Assembly: GCA_947374865.1 (NCBI GenBank)
Contig: CANCDR010000011.1
Span: forward strand, 1-64,000
DNA length: 64,000 nt
Direction of reading: 5' to 3'
DNA from: Oxalobacteraceae bacterium
Lineage (GTDB): Bacteria; Pseudomonadota; Gammaproteobacteria; Burkholderiales; Burkholderiaceae_D
The notes under the pieces were generated by a model. The model saw only the letters and a program-made list of their open reading frames with translations. It was not told the origin of the DNA and did no database searches. Below, piece after piece: positions 9,271-18,429 of the stretch; the first letter of the stretch is position 1; the number at the start of each line of letters is the position of its first letter. A program made the position numbers and the translations under genes.

Positions 9271-10712
9271 TGACCGCTCCTGTAGACACCGCGTCGCCCG
9301 CCACGACGGAACCCGCCCTGCCCCTTTTTAGCACGCGCTGGAAAACCTATCTCGACGATGCGGCAGGCTTACTTAAAGCGGTGGAGCCGGTGCTGGTATC
9401 GGGCCGCATTACGCGCGTTACCGGACTGGTGATGGAAGCAGTCGGCCTCAAGCTGGCGGTCGGTAGTGCATGCAGTGTACCGCTACCCAATGGCGGACTG
9501 ATTGAAGCTGAAGTCGTCGGCTTTGAAGGCGAGCGCCTGTATCTGATGCCGCAGGGTGATGTGGATGGTGTGGTGCCTGGTACCGCCGTGTATGCACTGG
9601 ATAACTTTGGTGAGCTGGCCCGGCCCGGCAGCCTGCCTGTGCCGCGCCGGCGTTCTACGGACCGTGGACGCCATCTGCCAGCTGGAGATGAATTACTCGG
9701 CCGGGTACTCGATGGGAACGGCCGCGCGCTCGATACCCTCGGGCCACTCAATACCTCGCATACGGCGCCGCTCAATGCACGGGTCGCCAATCCACTTGGA
9801 CGAGCGCCGATCACCGAGCCGCTCGACGTGGGTATTCGCGCCATTAACAGTATGCTCACCGTGGGCCGCGGTCAGCGTATGGGTTTATTTGCCGGCTCGG
9901 GCGTGGGTAAATCGGTTTTGCTCGGCATGATGGCACGCTACACGGATGCCGATGTGATCGTTGTTGGACTGATCGGCGAACGGGGTCGCGAGGTGAAGGA
10001 ATTCATCGAACAAATTCTTGGGCCGGAGGGACTGGCGCGTTCGGTCGTGGTGGCCGCGCCGGCCGATACCTCGCCGCTCATGCGTTTGCAAGGCGCCGCT
10101 TATGCTACCGCGTTAGCAGAAGATTTTCGTGATCAGGGCAAGCATGTTTTGCTGATCATGGATTCGCTGACCCGCTATGCCATGGCCCAGCGTGAGATCG
10201 CGCTGGCCATTGGTGAACCACCGGCGACCAAAGGCTATCCACCCTCCGTATTTGCCAAGTTACCGAAGCTGGTTGAGCGGGCGGGTAATGGTATCGAGGG
10301 CGGCGGCTCAATCACCGCGTTTTATACCGTGCTGACCGAAGGCGATGACCAGCAGGACCCGATCGCCGATGCCGCTCGCGCCATCCTTGACGGGCATATT
10401 GTGCTGGACCGGACGCTGGCTGAATCGGGGCATTATCCGGCGATCGATATCGAACAATCTATCAGCCGCGCTATGCAGAGCATTACCACCAGCGCGCATC
10501 AGAAGAGCACCCGCCGTTTGAAGCAGCTGTATTCGCGCTACCAGCGCAGCCGCGACCTCATCAGTGTGGGCGCCTACAGCCCGGGGTCGGACAATATTCT
10601 CGATGAAGCGATCGCTCTGCATGACAAAATTGACAGGTTTTTGCAGCAGGAAATCGCTGAACAGTCGACCATTGTCCAGAGCTTGGGGCAACTTGATGCT
10701 CTGTTCGAGTGA
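9270..10712 (+). CDS. fliI: Flagellum-specific ATPase FliI
   Basis: FliI is the F1-beta-like ATPase that powers unloading of export substrates. The Walker A loop AGSGVGKS is at residues 208-215, and Walker B ([17 protein letters not shown]) follows about 90 residues later. The type III ATPase signature [18 protein letters not shown] is also present. Length 480 is normal. The ATG overlaps the fliH stop (TAATG). fliJ follows after 36 bp. Confidence 0.97.
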   Translation: MTAPVDTASPATTEPALPLFSTRWKTYLDDAAGLLKAVEPVLVSGRITRVTGLVMEAVGLKLAVGSACSVPLPNGGLIEAEVVGFEGERLYLMPQGDVDGVVPGTAVYALDNFGELARPGSLPVPRRRSTDRGRHLPAGDELLGRVLDGNGRALDTLGPLNTSHTAPLNARVANPLGRAPITEPLDVGIRAINSMLTVGRGQRMGLFAGSGVGKSVLLGMMARYTDADVIVVGLIGERGREVKEFIEQILGPEGLARSVVVAAPADTSPLMRLQGAAYATALAEDFRDQGKHVLLIMDSLTRYAMAQREIALAIGEPPATKGYPPSVFAKLPKLVERAGNGIEGGGSITAFYTVLTEGDDQQDPIADAARAILDGHIVLDRTLAESGHYPAIDIEQSISRAMQSITTSAHQKSTRRLKQLYSRYQRSRDLISVGAYSPGSDNILDEAIALHDKIDRFLQQEIAEQSTIVQSLGQLDALFE

Positions 10713-10748
10713 TGAAATGGGTGGGGTGTCACCGTACACTCATGAATT

Positions 10749-11204
10749 ATGGCGAATCCTTCCGCATTAAAGATGCTGATTGACCTGGCAACGACCGAAA
10801 CGGACGAGGCCGCGGTTCGTTTGGGCTCGGCGATTCGCTACGAAGCCGAGGCCGTCAAGAAGCTCTTGATGCTGACCGACTACCGGAATGATTATGCCGC
10901 GCGCTTTCAGACCAGCATGATCAATGGACTGAGCGCGGCCGAACATCGCAATTTTCAGCAGTTTATGGATAAGCTGGAGACCGCCATTCGCGGCCAGGAA
11001 GTGATCGTGGAACAAGCCCGCAGTCGCATTGACTTCGAGCGTAAGGCATGGCAGGCCGGCGAGCGTAAGCGCATGTCGTTTGCGACGCTGGAAAAGCGCG
11101 CCACTTCGGCGGCATCGCTGCGCGAAGGCCGGCGCGATCAAAAACAGACTGACGAATTTGCGTCCCGCCAGACGGCGCGCAAACAGATGCAAAAACAATA
11201 TTAA
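10749..11204 (+). CDS. fliJ: Flagellar export protein FliJ
   Basis: FliJ is the coiled-coil stalk of the export ATPase and an escort for export chaperones. The protein has 151 residues, is strongly helical and highly charged, without hydrophobic segments. The family pattern is visible in the N-terminal helix and in the Lys/Arg/Gln-rich C-terminus ending RKQMQKQY. Sequence conservation in FliJ is low; position between fliI and fliK supports the call. No strong ribosome binding site is seen before the ATG. Confidence 0.92.
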   Translation: MANPSALKMLIDLATTETDEAAVRLGSAIRYEAEAVKKLLMLTDYRNDYAARFQTSMINGLSAAEHRNFQQFMDKLETAIRGQEVIVEQARSRIDFERKAWQAGERKRMSFATLEKRATSAASLREGRRDQKQTDEFASRQTARKQMQKQY

Positions 11205-11219
11205 ACAGGCCCGCAGACC

Positions 11220-12548
11220 ATGACGACTTCCTCACTTTTGGCGCTACTGACGGCCCCTGCGGCGCAGGGCATGCCGCATTCGACATCATTGAATCAGCCT
11301 GTGCGGTCTAACGAGGCGCCGTTTAGTCATATTTTGTCCAACGAGATGGCCGGGCGTGGGCGGACCAATCTTGTGAATGAAAAAATGGTCATGCCGGCGA
11401 AAGCGGCGGGGTCTGCTGCCAAACCCTCTGCGGCACCGTCCCCGACGACTTCCAGCGGGCCTGCGCCTGCGGCCACCGCCAAGGTCGCTCACAAGGACAC
11501 CGGCGCAGAAACAAAATCCGATACACCAGTCGCTAGCGAGGAGACCAAGGATGATACCCAGGTCATCAATGCTGCCGCCAGCGCCGATTTACTCGCCATG
11601 ATGGCCGGGATGGCGCAACTCGCCAGCCAAGCCAAGGCGGGCGAAGCCGCCGTGCAGGAAAGTGGCGTGGCAGTCGATGTTGCAGTCGATGGTGCAGTCG
11701 ACGCCGCCAGCCCAGCCGGACGCAAAAAAATGACTGACGTCGATAGCCAGTTGAGCAATCCCGAGGCGGCGCTGCTTATTGGCGATGCACCGACTGGCGC
11801 AGCCGATGCTGGCCGCTCGCAAAAAGCGGCCAGGCTGGTTCCATCCTCCGACGCCGTCGCGGCAGAAAAAACCGCCGATGTGCTGTCTGAAGGCGTGAAT
11901 GCATCCACGAATGGTGCAGGTAATGAGGCATCCTCGCTAGTCAAGGCAGATTTTACCCAAAGCCTGCAAAACCGACTCGATGCGGCCAATGCCAAGGGCC
12001 CTAATACGCCAACGAGCGCACCATTGACGACATCGACGGCGATGGGCGCGGTACAAAGCACACTATTACAAAGCGCTCAGGCACTGGGCCAAACGACTGA
12101 AAAGCTCAGTCCCAAGGTCGGTACGGCAGCCTGGGATCAGGCGCTCGGACAGCGGGTCGTGTGGATGGTGGCCGGCGGTCAGCAAAGCGCATCGCTGACC
12201 TTGAATCCGCCCGATCTGGGCCCACTGCAGGTGGTACTGAATGTGACGAATGCGCACGCTGATGCGACCTTTATCGCGGCCCAGCCTGAGGTGCGCGCGG
12301 CTTTGGAGGCGGCCCTGCCTAAACTGCGTGACATGCTCGGCGACGCTGGCATTCAGCTCGGCCAGGCTAGCGTCAATGCCGGATCACCGAACCAGCATGG
12401 CGCCAGCGCTCAGGCACAGTTTGGCTCAGGTTCAGGCCGCGCACAGAGCCAAGCCGGACCGGCCGACCAGTCAATTCGTCCGCTCACCTCGCCGTCAGCG
12501 ACGCGCGTAACGGGCGGTGGCAATGGCCTGGTCGATACCTTCGCTTAA
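11220..12548 (+). CDS. fliK: Flagellar hook-length control protein FliK
   Basis: FliK is the secreted molecular ruler that sets hook length and triggers the FlhB specificity switch. The long N-terminal part (about residues 1-300) is low-complexity Ala/Thr/Ser/Lys. The conserved C-terminal domain begins near 305 (WDQALGQRVVWMVAGGQQSASLTLNPPDLGPLQV) and runs through ALPKLRDMLGDAGIQLGQASV, ending in a Gln/Ser/Gly-rich tail. This is the canonical copy in the fliHIJK order. A weaker FliK-like gene lies at 3010-4107. Confidence 0.93.
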   Translation: MTTSSLLALLTAPAAQGMPHSTSLNQPVRSNEAPFSHILSNEMAGRGRTNLVNEKMVMPAKAAGSAAKPSAAPSPTTSSGPAPAATAKVAHKDTGAETKSDTPVASEETKDDTQVINAAASADLLAMMAGMAQLASQAKAGEAAVQESGVAVDVAVDGAVDAASPAGRKKMTDVDSQLSNPEAALLIGDAPTGAADAGRSQKAARLVPSSDAVAAEKTADVLSEGVNASTNGAGNEASSLVKADFTQSLQNRLDAANAKGPNTPTSAPLTTSTAMGAVQSTLLQSAQALGQTTEKLSPKVGTAAWDQALGQRVVWMVAGGQQSASLTLNPPDLGPLQVVLNVTNAHADATFIAAQPEVRAALEAALPKLRDMLGDAGIQLGQASVNAGSPNQHGASAQAQFGSGSGRAQSQAGPADQSIRPLTSPSATRVTGGGNGLVDTFA

Positions 12549-12589
12549 ACGATCTATGCTTCCTTTTTGCAGAAGTCGCTCTGAAGCAT

Positions 12590-12616
12590 GAAAAAATGGT
12601 TTAATACTGCCTATAA
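12590..12616 (+). promoter_or_regulatory. Possible sigma-28-type promoter upstream of fliL
   Basis: The 150-bp gap between fliK and fliL contains GCCTATAA at 12609-12616, a 7 of 8 match to the sigma-28 -10 element. The matching -35 position 11 bp upstream reads GAAAAAAT, a weak match (4 of 8) to TAAAGTTT. The TATAAG inside it could also serve sigma-70. A promoter here would let fliLMNOPQR be expressed separately from fliF-K. Confidence 0.35.
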
Positions 12617-12698
12617 GAATAGTGCACAGCACGACGACGGCCCTTTTCTAGCATAATGCACAACAAAAAATAACGACCAGTTCAATTCAGGATCCATC

Positions 12699-13262
12699 AT
12701 GGCCACTGCACCAAAACCCGCCGCAAAAACGCCCGCCAAGGGCGGCAAAGGCGCAGCCGCGCCCGTTGTCGAAGATGACGGCGCCGATAAAGCGAAAAAG
12801 AAAAAGCGTCTGCTCATCGCCGGTGGCGGCGTTCTGGCGCTCTCGCTCGCCGGGGCCGGGGCCTTTTTCTTCATGAAAAAGAAGGCCGCCAAAGAAGAAG
12901 CTGACGATGCAAATGGTGATGATCATGGCGAGCCGGAAAAAGCCCCCATGTTTATGGTGCTTGAACCCTTCACGGTGAATTTGCGCAGCGAAGGTAACGG
13001 TTCCGAGCAGTTTTTACAGGCCTCCTTCAATTTACAGATCAACGATCAAAAACAGGCTGATCAGCTCAAGCTGTATATGCCGCAGCTGCGCAGCCGCATG
13101 CTACTGCTTTTGTCGAGCAAGACACCGACTGAAATTTCGACCGCCGAGGGTAAGCAGGAGTTGGTCGACGAACTCGCCAAAGTCATTAGCGAGCCGTATG
13201 TCGAACATGCTAAAAAGCAGGCCGTCATCGGCGTGTTTATTACTACCTTCGTGATCCAATAA
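12699..13262 (+). CDS. fliL: Flagellar basal body-associated protein FliL
   Basis: FliL is a single-pass inner-membrane protein next to the stator that supports torque under load. The protein has 187 residues. A Lys/Ala-rich cytoplasmic N-terminus is followed by a transmembrane helix near residues 37-60 (LIAGGGVLALSLAGAGAFFF) and a periplasmic FliL domain. The domain starts FMVLEPFTVNLRSE and ends with the typical VIGVFITTFVIQ. The N-terminus is longer and more basic than in enteric FliL. fliM begins 3 bp downstream. Confidence 0.95.
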   Translation: MATAPKPAAKTPAKGGKGAAAPVVEDDGADKAKKKKRLLIAGGGVLALSLAGAGAFFFMKKKAAKEEADDANGDDHGEPEKAPMFMVLEPFTVNLRSEGNGSEQFLQASFNLQINDQKQADQLKLYMPQLRSRMLLLLSSKTPTEISTAEGKQELVDELAKVISEPYVEHAKKQAVIGVFITTFVIQ

Positions 13263-13265
13263 ATT

Positions 13266-14267
13266 ATGGCGGATAATTTCCTATCTCAGGAAGAAGTCGA
13301 TGCTCTGCTTAAGGGTGTCAGCGGCGACCAAGAGGAATCGGCTGAAGTGTCCATGCCTGATGGCGTCAAGCCGTACAATCTGGCGACGCAGGAGCGTATC
13401 GTTCGCGGCCGTATGCCGACGATGGAAATCATCAACGAACGCTTTGCCCGGCTGTTACGTGTTTCGATGTTTAATTTTTTACATCGCAGTACCGAAATAT
13501 CCATCGGCCCCGTCAGGGTTGAAAAGTATGGTGAATTCATTCGCAATCTGGTGGTGCCGACCAATTTAAATCTGGTTCATTTAAAGCCACTGCGTGGTAC
13601 AGCACTGATCGTGTTCGACCCGAACATGGTGTTTTTGATCGTCGATAATCTGTTCGGCGGTGACGGTCGGTTTCATACCCGCGTTGAAGGGCGTGATTTT
13701 ACGCTGACAGAGCAGCGCATCATTCAGCGCATCCTGGAACTCGTGTTTGAAAATTACACCAAGTCCTGGCAGCCGGTATATCCCATCGAAATGGAATACC
13801 TGCGCTCGGAAATGAATACCCAGTTTGCTAATATCGCCACGCCCAACGAGGTCGTGGTAGCGACGACCTTCTCGCTTGAACTTGGACCGACAGCCGGTGA
13901 AATGCATTTCTGTCTGCCCTATTCGATGATCGAACCGATCCGCGATCTGCTCACCTCGAGTATGCAGGGCGAAACGATGGAAATGGATAAACGCTGGGTG
14001 CGTTTGATGACCCAACAGATCCAAACCGCAGAAGTCGAACTGGTGGCCAATCTCGGCACCGCCAATTCTTCCGTGCGCAAGATTCTCGATTTGCAGGTCG
14101 GCGATGTGATTCCGCTGGCAATGGAGCCGGTCATTCAGGCCAAGGTGGATGGCGTACCCGTATTAGATTGCAGCTATGGCAAACTGAATGGTCAATATGC
14201 TTTGCGTGTAGAAAAATTAGTCGTTGCCAGTGCCAGCGATATTTTGTCAGGAGAGAAGCATGGATGA
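13266..14267 (+). CDS. fliM: Flagellar motor switch protein FliM
   Basis: FliM is the C-ring protein that binds phosphorylated CheY. The N-terminal CheY-binding peptide is intact (LSQEEVDALLKGV, residues 5-17). A CheC-like middle domain follows, with the GGxG-type signature (VDNLFGGDGRFHTRVEGRDFT), then a SpoA-type C-terminal domain. Length 333 is normal. It overlaps fliN by 8 bp. Confidence 0.97.
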   Translation: MADNFLSQEEVDALLKGVSGDQEESAEVSMPDGVKPYNLATQERIVRGRMPTMEIINERFARLLRVSMFNFLHRSTEISIGPVRVEKYGEFIRNLVVPTNLNLVHLKPLRGTALIVFDPNMVFLIVDNLFGGDGRFHTRVEGRDFTLTEQRIIQRILELVFENYTKSWQPVYPIEMEYLRSEMNTQFANIATPNEVVVATTFSLELGPTAGEMHFCLPYSMIEPIRDLLTSSMQGETMEMDKRWVRLMTQQIQTAEVELVANLGTANSSVRKILDLQVGDVIPLAMEPVIQAKVDGVPVLDCSYGKLNGQYALRVEKLVVASASDILSGEKHG

Positions 14268-14691
14268 GCAGGAAAATCAGACTAACCCGGAAGACGACTG
14301 GGGCGCAGCCATTGCCGAACAGGCTAAAGCGGAGGCCGATGCTGCCGCTGCTGCACCGGCTGCTGGTGCCACTGCACCCACTTCTGTATTCCAGGAATTT
14401 GGCGCGCCTGCCAGCAAACCTAAAATGGCCAATGATATCGAGTTCATTCTTGATATCCCTGTGCAGATGACGGTCGAACTAGGCCGCACCAAGATCGCGA
14501 TTCGCAATTTGCTGCAGTTAGCCCAGGGCTCGGTCGTTGAACTTGATGGCTTGGCCGGTGAGCCAATGGATGTGCTGGTCAATGGCTGCCTGATCGCGCA
14601 AGGTGAGGTGGTGGTGGTGAACGATAAATTTGGTATTCGTTTGACCGATATTATTTCGCCTACCGAGCGGATCAAAAAATTAAACCGATGA
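14260..14691 (+). CDS. fliN: Flagellar motor switch protein FliN
   Basis: FliN forms the base of the C ring. The start used is the ATG at 14260 (MDEQENQ), preceded by AGGAGA and overlapping the fliM stop by 8 bp; this gives 143 residues. An upstream in-frame ATG at 14224 lies inside fliM and has no good ribosome binding site. The N-terminus is acidic and Ala-rich. The SpoA domain covers about residues 60-140 (DIPVQMTVELGRTKIAIRNL, then GEVVVVNDKFGIRLTDIISPTERI). Confidence 0.96.
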   Translation: MDEQENQTNPEDDWGAAIAEQAKAEADAAAAAPAAGATAPTSVFQEFGAPASKPKMANDIEFILDIPVQMTVELGRTKIAIRNLLQLAQGSVVELDGLAGEPMDVLVNGCLIAQGEVVVVNDKFGIRLTDIISPTERIKKLNR

Positions 14692-15173
14692 GCATGCTCA
14701 GTCCTGTGTTGTGTTTTTTACGCCAAACTTTTTCACGCCAAAAAATAGTGTCTGGGCTGCTGGGATTACTGGCTTTTTCAGGCACGGCACTGGCATTACC
14801 GGTCGCTGCTGTCAGCCCTGCGCAAACGAGCTCACCGACCGCCAATATGCTGCAGGTGGTGTTGGGCCTGGTGTTGGTGTTGGGGCTGATGGCGGGCGCT
14901 GCCTGGTTGCTCAAGCGGCTGTCGGCCGCGCATACGCCGGCCGGTCATGCGATCAAGATCATCGGTGGCGTCGCGGTGGGAAATCGTGAACGCGTGATGG
15001 TGGTGGAAGTGGCTGATCAGTGGATCGTGGTCGGCGTCGCGCCGGGCAGCGTGAATGCACTGGCGACGCTGCCGCGGCAAATTTTGCCCGAGTCGAGCGC
15101 AACGGCCGTGACATCAGGCGGCAATTTCTCCAGCTGGCTCAAACAAAAGATCGATCAGCGCAATGCTCAATAA
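14688..15173 (+). CDS. fliO: Flagellar biosynthesis protein FliO
   Basis: FliO is a small membrane protein that helps assemble the FliP ring. The 161 residues contain an N-terminal hydrophobic, signal-like region, a second strong membrane segment near 48-70 ([20 protein letters not shown]), and the FliO cytoplasmic domain. That domain has the typical [32 protein letters not shown] pattern. It shares ATGA with the fliN stop and overlaps fliP by 11 bp. Confidence 0.93.
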   Translation: MSMLSPVLCFLRQTFSRQKIVSGLLGLLAFSGTALALPVAAVSPAQTSSPTANMLQVVLGLVLVLGLMAGAAWLLKRLSAAHTPAGHAIKIIGGVAVGNRERVMVVEVADQWIVVGVAPGSVNALATLPRQILPESSATAVTSGGNFSSWLKQKIDQRNAQ

Positions 15174-15945
15174 CTCGGCACTTTTTTCTGCTTCCCGACG
15201 CATTCTGAAATCCGTCTTGCCGCTCGCCCTGCTGGCCTTGTTGGCAACGCCGCTGTTGGCGTTTGCCCAGGCCGGCATTCCTGCCTTTACCAGCGCGCCG
15301 GCCGCTGGCGGCGGACAAAATTATTCGCTCAGCCTGCAAACCCTGCTGCTGCTGACAGCGCTGTCGTTTCTGCCGGCGGCCCTCTTGATGATGACCAGCT
15401 TTACCCGTATCGTCATCGTGCTCTCGCTGCTGCGTCAGGCATTGGGTACCCAGTCTTCACCGCCGAATCAGGTCATCATCGGACTGGCGCTGTTTTTAAC
15501 CTTGTTTGTGATGAGCCCGGTGTTCGATAAGATTTATGTCGATGCTTACCTGCCGCTACAAGAAAATAAGATCGGCATGATGGACGCGCTCGATAAAGGC
15601 GTAGCACCGCTCAAAACCTTCATGATGAAACAGACCCGTCAGACTGATCTGGCGCTGTACGTCAAGCTGTCCAATAATCCTGATCTGCAGGGGCCGGAAG
15701 ATGTGCCTTTGCGGGTGCTGATTCCGGCCTTCATCACGAGCGAATTAAAGACTGCATTTCAGATCAGCTTTGCCATCTTTATCCCCTTCCTGATCATCGA
15801 TATGGTGGTCGCCAGTGTGCTCATGTCGATGGGTATGATGATGGTGTCACCTTCTATTGTGTCGCTGCCATTTAAGCTGATGCTGTTTGTGCTGGTCGAT
15901 GGCTGGCAGCTGCTCATCGGCGCGCTGGCGCAAAGTTTTTACTAG
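15163..15945 (+). CDS. fliP: Flagellar export gate protein FliP
   Basis: FliP is the main subunit of the export gate. It has a cleavable-type signal sequence at residues 1-35 ([17 protein letters not shown]). Both family signatures are visible: [36 protein letters not shown], and later [22 protein letters not shown]. Length 260 is normal. Translation begins inside fliO. Confidence 0.97.
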   Translation: MLNNSALFSASRRILKSVLPLALLALLATPLLAFAQAGIPAFTSAPAAGGGQNYSLSLQTLLLLTALSFLPAALLMMTSFTRIVIVLSLLRQALGTQSSPPNQVIIGLALFLTLFVMSPVFDKIYVDAYLPLQENKIGMMDALDKGVAPLKTFMMKQTRQTDLALYVKLSNNPDLQGPEDVPLRVLIPAFITSELKTAFQISFAIFIPFLIIDMVVASVLMSMGMMMVSPSIVSLPFKLMLFVLVDGWQLLIGALAQSFY

Positions 15946-15954
15946 GGCGCGCGC

Positions 15955-16224
15955 ATGACACCAGAAAGCGTTATGACCCTTGGTCGGCAGGCGATGGAAG
16001 TCACGCTCATGATTGCGGCGCCGATGCTCTTGGTCGCACTGGTCGTCGGTCTGCTGGTGAGTATTTTTCAGGCGGCGACGCAGATCAATGAATCGACGCT
16101 GTCGTTCATCCCTAAGCTGGTGGGGATTTTTATCGCCCTCATCGTTGCCGGTCCGTGGATGCTGACGATTATGCTCGATTACATGCGTCAGCTGTTTTCG
16201 GGTATTCCTGGCATGATCGGCTAA
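15955..16224 (+). CDS. fliQ: Flagellar export gate protein FliQ
   Basis: FliQ is the two-helix hairpin subunit of the export gate. The 89 residues match the family throughout: TPESVMTLGRQAMEVTLMIAAPML, QAATQINESTLSFIPKLVG, and a closing membrane helix. It follows fliP by 9 bp and precedes fliR by 33 bp. Confidence 0.97.
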   Translation: MTPESVMTLGRQAMEVTLMIAAPMLLVALVVGLLVSIFQAATQINESTLSFIPKLVGIFIALIVAGPWMLTIMLDYMRQLFSGIPGMIG

Positions 16225-16257
16225 GCCGGCGCTGCGGCTCTGGCTCCTACCTACCCC

Positions 16258-17082
16258 ATGTTTGACGTCTCCAGCACCCAGCTCAATATCTGGATCGCTT
16301 CGTTTCTCTGGCCATTGACACGGATTCTCGGTCTGATTTCGAGCGCACCGCTGTACGGTAATGTATCGGTGCCGGCGACGACTAAAATCCTGCTGGGCGT
16401 CTTGCTGTCGCTGATTATCGCGCCCACGGTGCCAAGTTTGCCGTCCATGGATCCGATGTCGCTGGCCGGTCTGTTGATTCTGGTGCAGCAGCTGATTATC
16501 GGTTTGGCGATGGGCTTTGCGATGCGGATTGTCTTTGCCGGCGTTGAAATGGCGGGCGAGATTTCCGGCATGACGATGGGGCTGGGCTTTGCGACTTTTT
16601 TTGATCCGCAGTCGCAGGGACATTCTTCAGCGATCAGCCAATTTCTGTCGCTCATTACGCTGATGATTTACTTAGCCACCAATATGCATCTGGTGCTGCT
16701 GTCGATTCTGGCGGATAGTTTTACCACCATGCCGATCATGGCGACGCCGCTGGGGAATAATTTCTTTAATGGCTTGGTCACCTGGGGTGGACATATTTTT
16801 TCGATCGGTGTGCAGTTATCGCTGCCGATCGTAACGATCCTCTTGATGACCAATATCGCACTCGGCATTTTGACACGCGCAGCGCCGCAGCTCAATTTAT
16901 TCGGGATTGGTTTTCCGGTCACGATCGCGGCCGGCTTTATCATGTTAGCGCTGATCTTGCCTTATTTGGCGATGCCGCTGGACCGGCTGTTCATGGAGGC
17001 CATGCACATGATTAGTGGGATGACGGATGCGTCGCTGTCGCCTTTGAATTCAACGCTCAGTGCACCACTGAATCGCCGCTGA
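16258..17082 (+). CDS. fliR: Flagellar export gate protein FliR
   Basis: FliR is the single-copy subunit that closes the FliPQR gate and contacts FlhB. The 274 residues carry several membrane segments and the expected family stretches (WPLTRILGLISSAPLYG, MTMGLGFATFFDPQSQGHS, NLFGIGFPVTIAAGF). It is the last gene of the + strand run and converges on flgL. Confidence 0.96.
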   Translation: MFDVSSTQLNIWIASFLWPLTRILGLISSAPLYGNVSVPATTKILLGVLLSLIIAPTVPSLPSMDPMSLAGLLILVQQLIIGLAMGFAMRIVFAGVEMAGEISGMTMGLGFATFFDPQSQGHSSAISQFLSLITLMIYLATNMHLVLLSILADSFTTMPIMATPLGNNFFNGLVTWGGHIFSIGVQLSLPIVTILLMTNIALGILTRAAPQLNLFGIGFPVTIAAGFIMLALILPYLAMPLDRLFMEAMHMISGMTDASLSPLNSTLSAPLNRR

Positions 17083-17107
17083 TGTATTTCACTGCGCGGC
17101 GGGATTC
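17070..17107. terminator. Possible terminator hairpin between fliR and flgL
   Basis: The arms GAATCGCCGC (17070-17079) and GCGGCGGGATTC (17096-17107) can pair with a 2-base bulge around a 16-base loop. The left arm includes the end of fliR. Neither side has a strong T-run, so if it terminates transcription it is probably not a strong intrinsic terminator. It sits where two operons converge. Confidence 0.3.
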
Positions 17108-17128
17108 AGGGCGACTTTACTGCATGCG

Positions 17129-18379
17129 TCAGATATAGTTAAACAGCGACAGCCCGGTCACTTTCACAAACGATTTCTGCGCCGCTTCGAGCGTGGTGGT
17201 TTGCTGGCTTAAGTCAGAGATCGCCTTGGTGTAATCCAGATCCTGCAAATTACTGAGCGTTTGCGCGTATTGCTGATTGCGTCCCAAACCGTCGGTATCG
17301 AGGTTATCCAGTTCCTGCATGCGCGCACCGATCGAGGCGCGGACTGTCAAAATATTATCCAGCGCATGATCGAGATTTTGATTGGCGATCGATAAACCCT
17401 GCGTGAGCTGCGTGCGTCCGACCGCCGAACCGCCGGAAGTATTGAGCAACGTGATCAGGTTTTGCATGGTCGTAAACAGACTTTGCTGGGTGCTGGGATC
17501 GATGCTGAAGTTATCCCCCGCTACAGGCGCACCATGGATCTCAATCTGCCGGGCACCGACTTGCGCTGCCGGCGGCAGAGGGATGTCAAACGAAATGGTT
17601 TGCCCCTCCACATATGTACCGGTCGACTCGGGCGCTGCGGCCATGGTCGGATCGGTCGTGGTATTGAATACCGAATACGTTAGTGCATTCGTCACCGGGT
17701 CGTTGCTAAAGACGACCTGATACGTGTCAGTGCTTGGTGTACCGACCACGGTACCCGGTGAAATCGTGCCAGTGCCGGTATTGGCGGCTAGCGCGCCGGT
17801 GACGAAATTACCATTCCCGTTGATGATATTACTGAAGACAGCGGCGCCGGAATCACTCATCGACATTTGCCGCGTACTGGCGACCTGCAGCAAACGCTCG
17901 CCGGTATCCTGCGATACGGTGACACCGTTCGCCGTCAGGGCAAACGGCTGGGTATCAGTTTGATAACCGCCAAACAAATAAGTGCCATTGGCATCGCGGC
18001 TATTGGCCGAGCCGAGCAGATCATTAAACTGGCCTTGTAAAGCCGCCGACATGTATTTCAGGTCGACCGGTGTGAGTGCTGCATCACCGGCTTGCACCAG
18101 CGCGCCTTTGATATCTTGCAGCAGCGAAGTCACGCTTTGCAAAGTATTTTCTTCCAGGCCCAGCGTGCTCTGTGCCGCTTTACGATTGATCGCAAACTGC
18201 GAATTGATGCCCTGATTTTGTGACACCTCGAGCGCACGCGCGGCCGCGACCGGATCGTCGGCACCCGTCAGGATGCGTTTGCCAGTAGAGATCATCAGCT
18301 GCGATTTTTGCATCGCTGCCTGCAAGTCATTTAACTTGGAGGTGCCTGAATCGTAAATGCTGGTGGTACTAATACGCAT
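17129..18379 (-). CDS. flgL: Flagellar hook-filament junction protein FlgL (HAP3)
   Basis: FlgL is the second junction protein between hook and filament. The flagellin-like N-terminus is clear (MRISTTSIYDSGTSKLNDLQAAMQKSQLMISTGKRI), as is the C-terminal helix (SDLSQQTTTLEAAQKSFVKVTGLSLFNYI). The 416 residues include a variable middle. It follows flgK by 50 bp and is probably driven by the sigma-28 promoter upstream of flgK. Confidence 0.96.
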   Translation of the reverse strand: MRISTTSIYDSGTSKLNDLQAAMQKSQLMISTGKRILTGADDPVAAARALEVSQNQGINSQFAINRKAAQSTLGLEENTLQSVTSLLQDIKGALVQAGDAALTPVDLKYMSAALQGQFNDLLGSANSRDANGTYLFGGYQTDTQPFALTANGVTVSQDTGERLLQVASTRQMSMSDSGAAVFSNIINGNGNFVTGALAANTGTGTISPGTVVGTPSTDTYQVVFSNDPVTNALTYSVFNTTTDPTMAAAPESTGTYVEGQTISFDIPLPPAAQVGARQIEIHGAPVAGDNFSIDPSTQQSLFTTMQNLITLLNTSGGSAVGRTQLTQGLSIANQNLDHALDNILTVRASIGARMQELDNLDTDGLGRNQQYAQTLSNLQDLDYTKAISDLSQQTTTLEAAQKSFVKVTGLSLFNYI

Positions 18380-18429
18380 AATAAAAATCTCTCAAAATGA
18401 CAGCTTGTAACTCAGCCTACGGTGACGAA

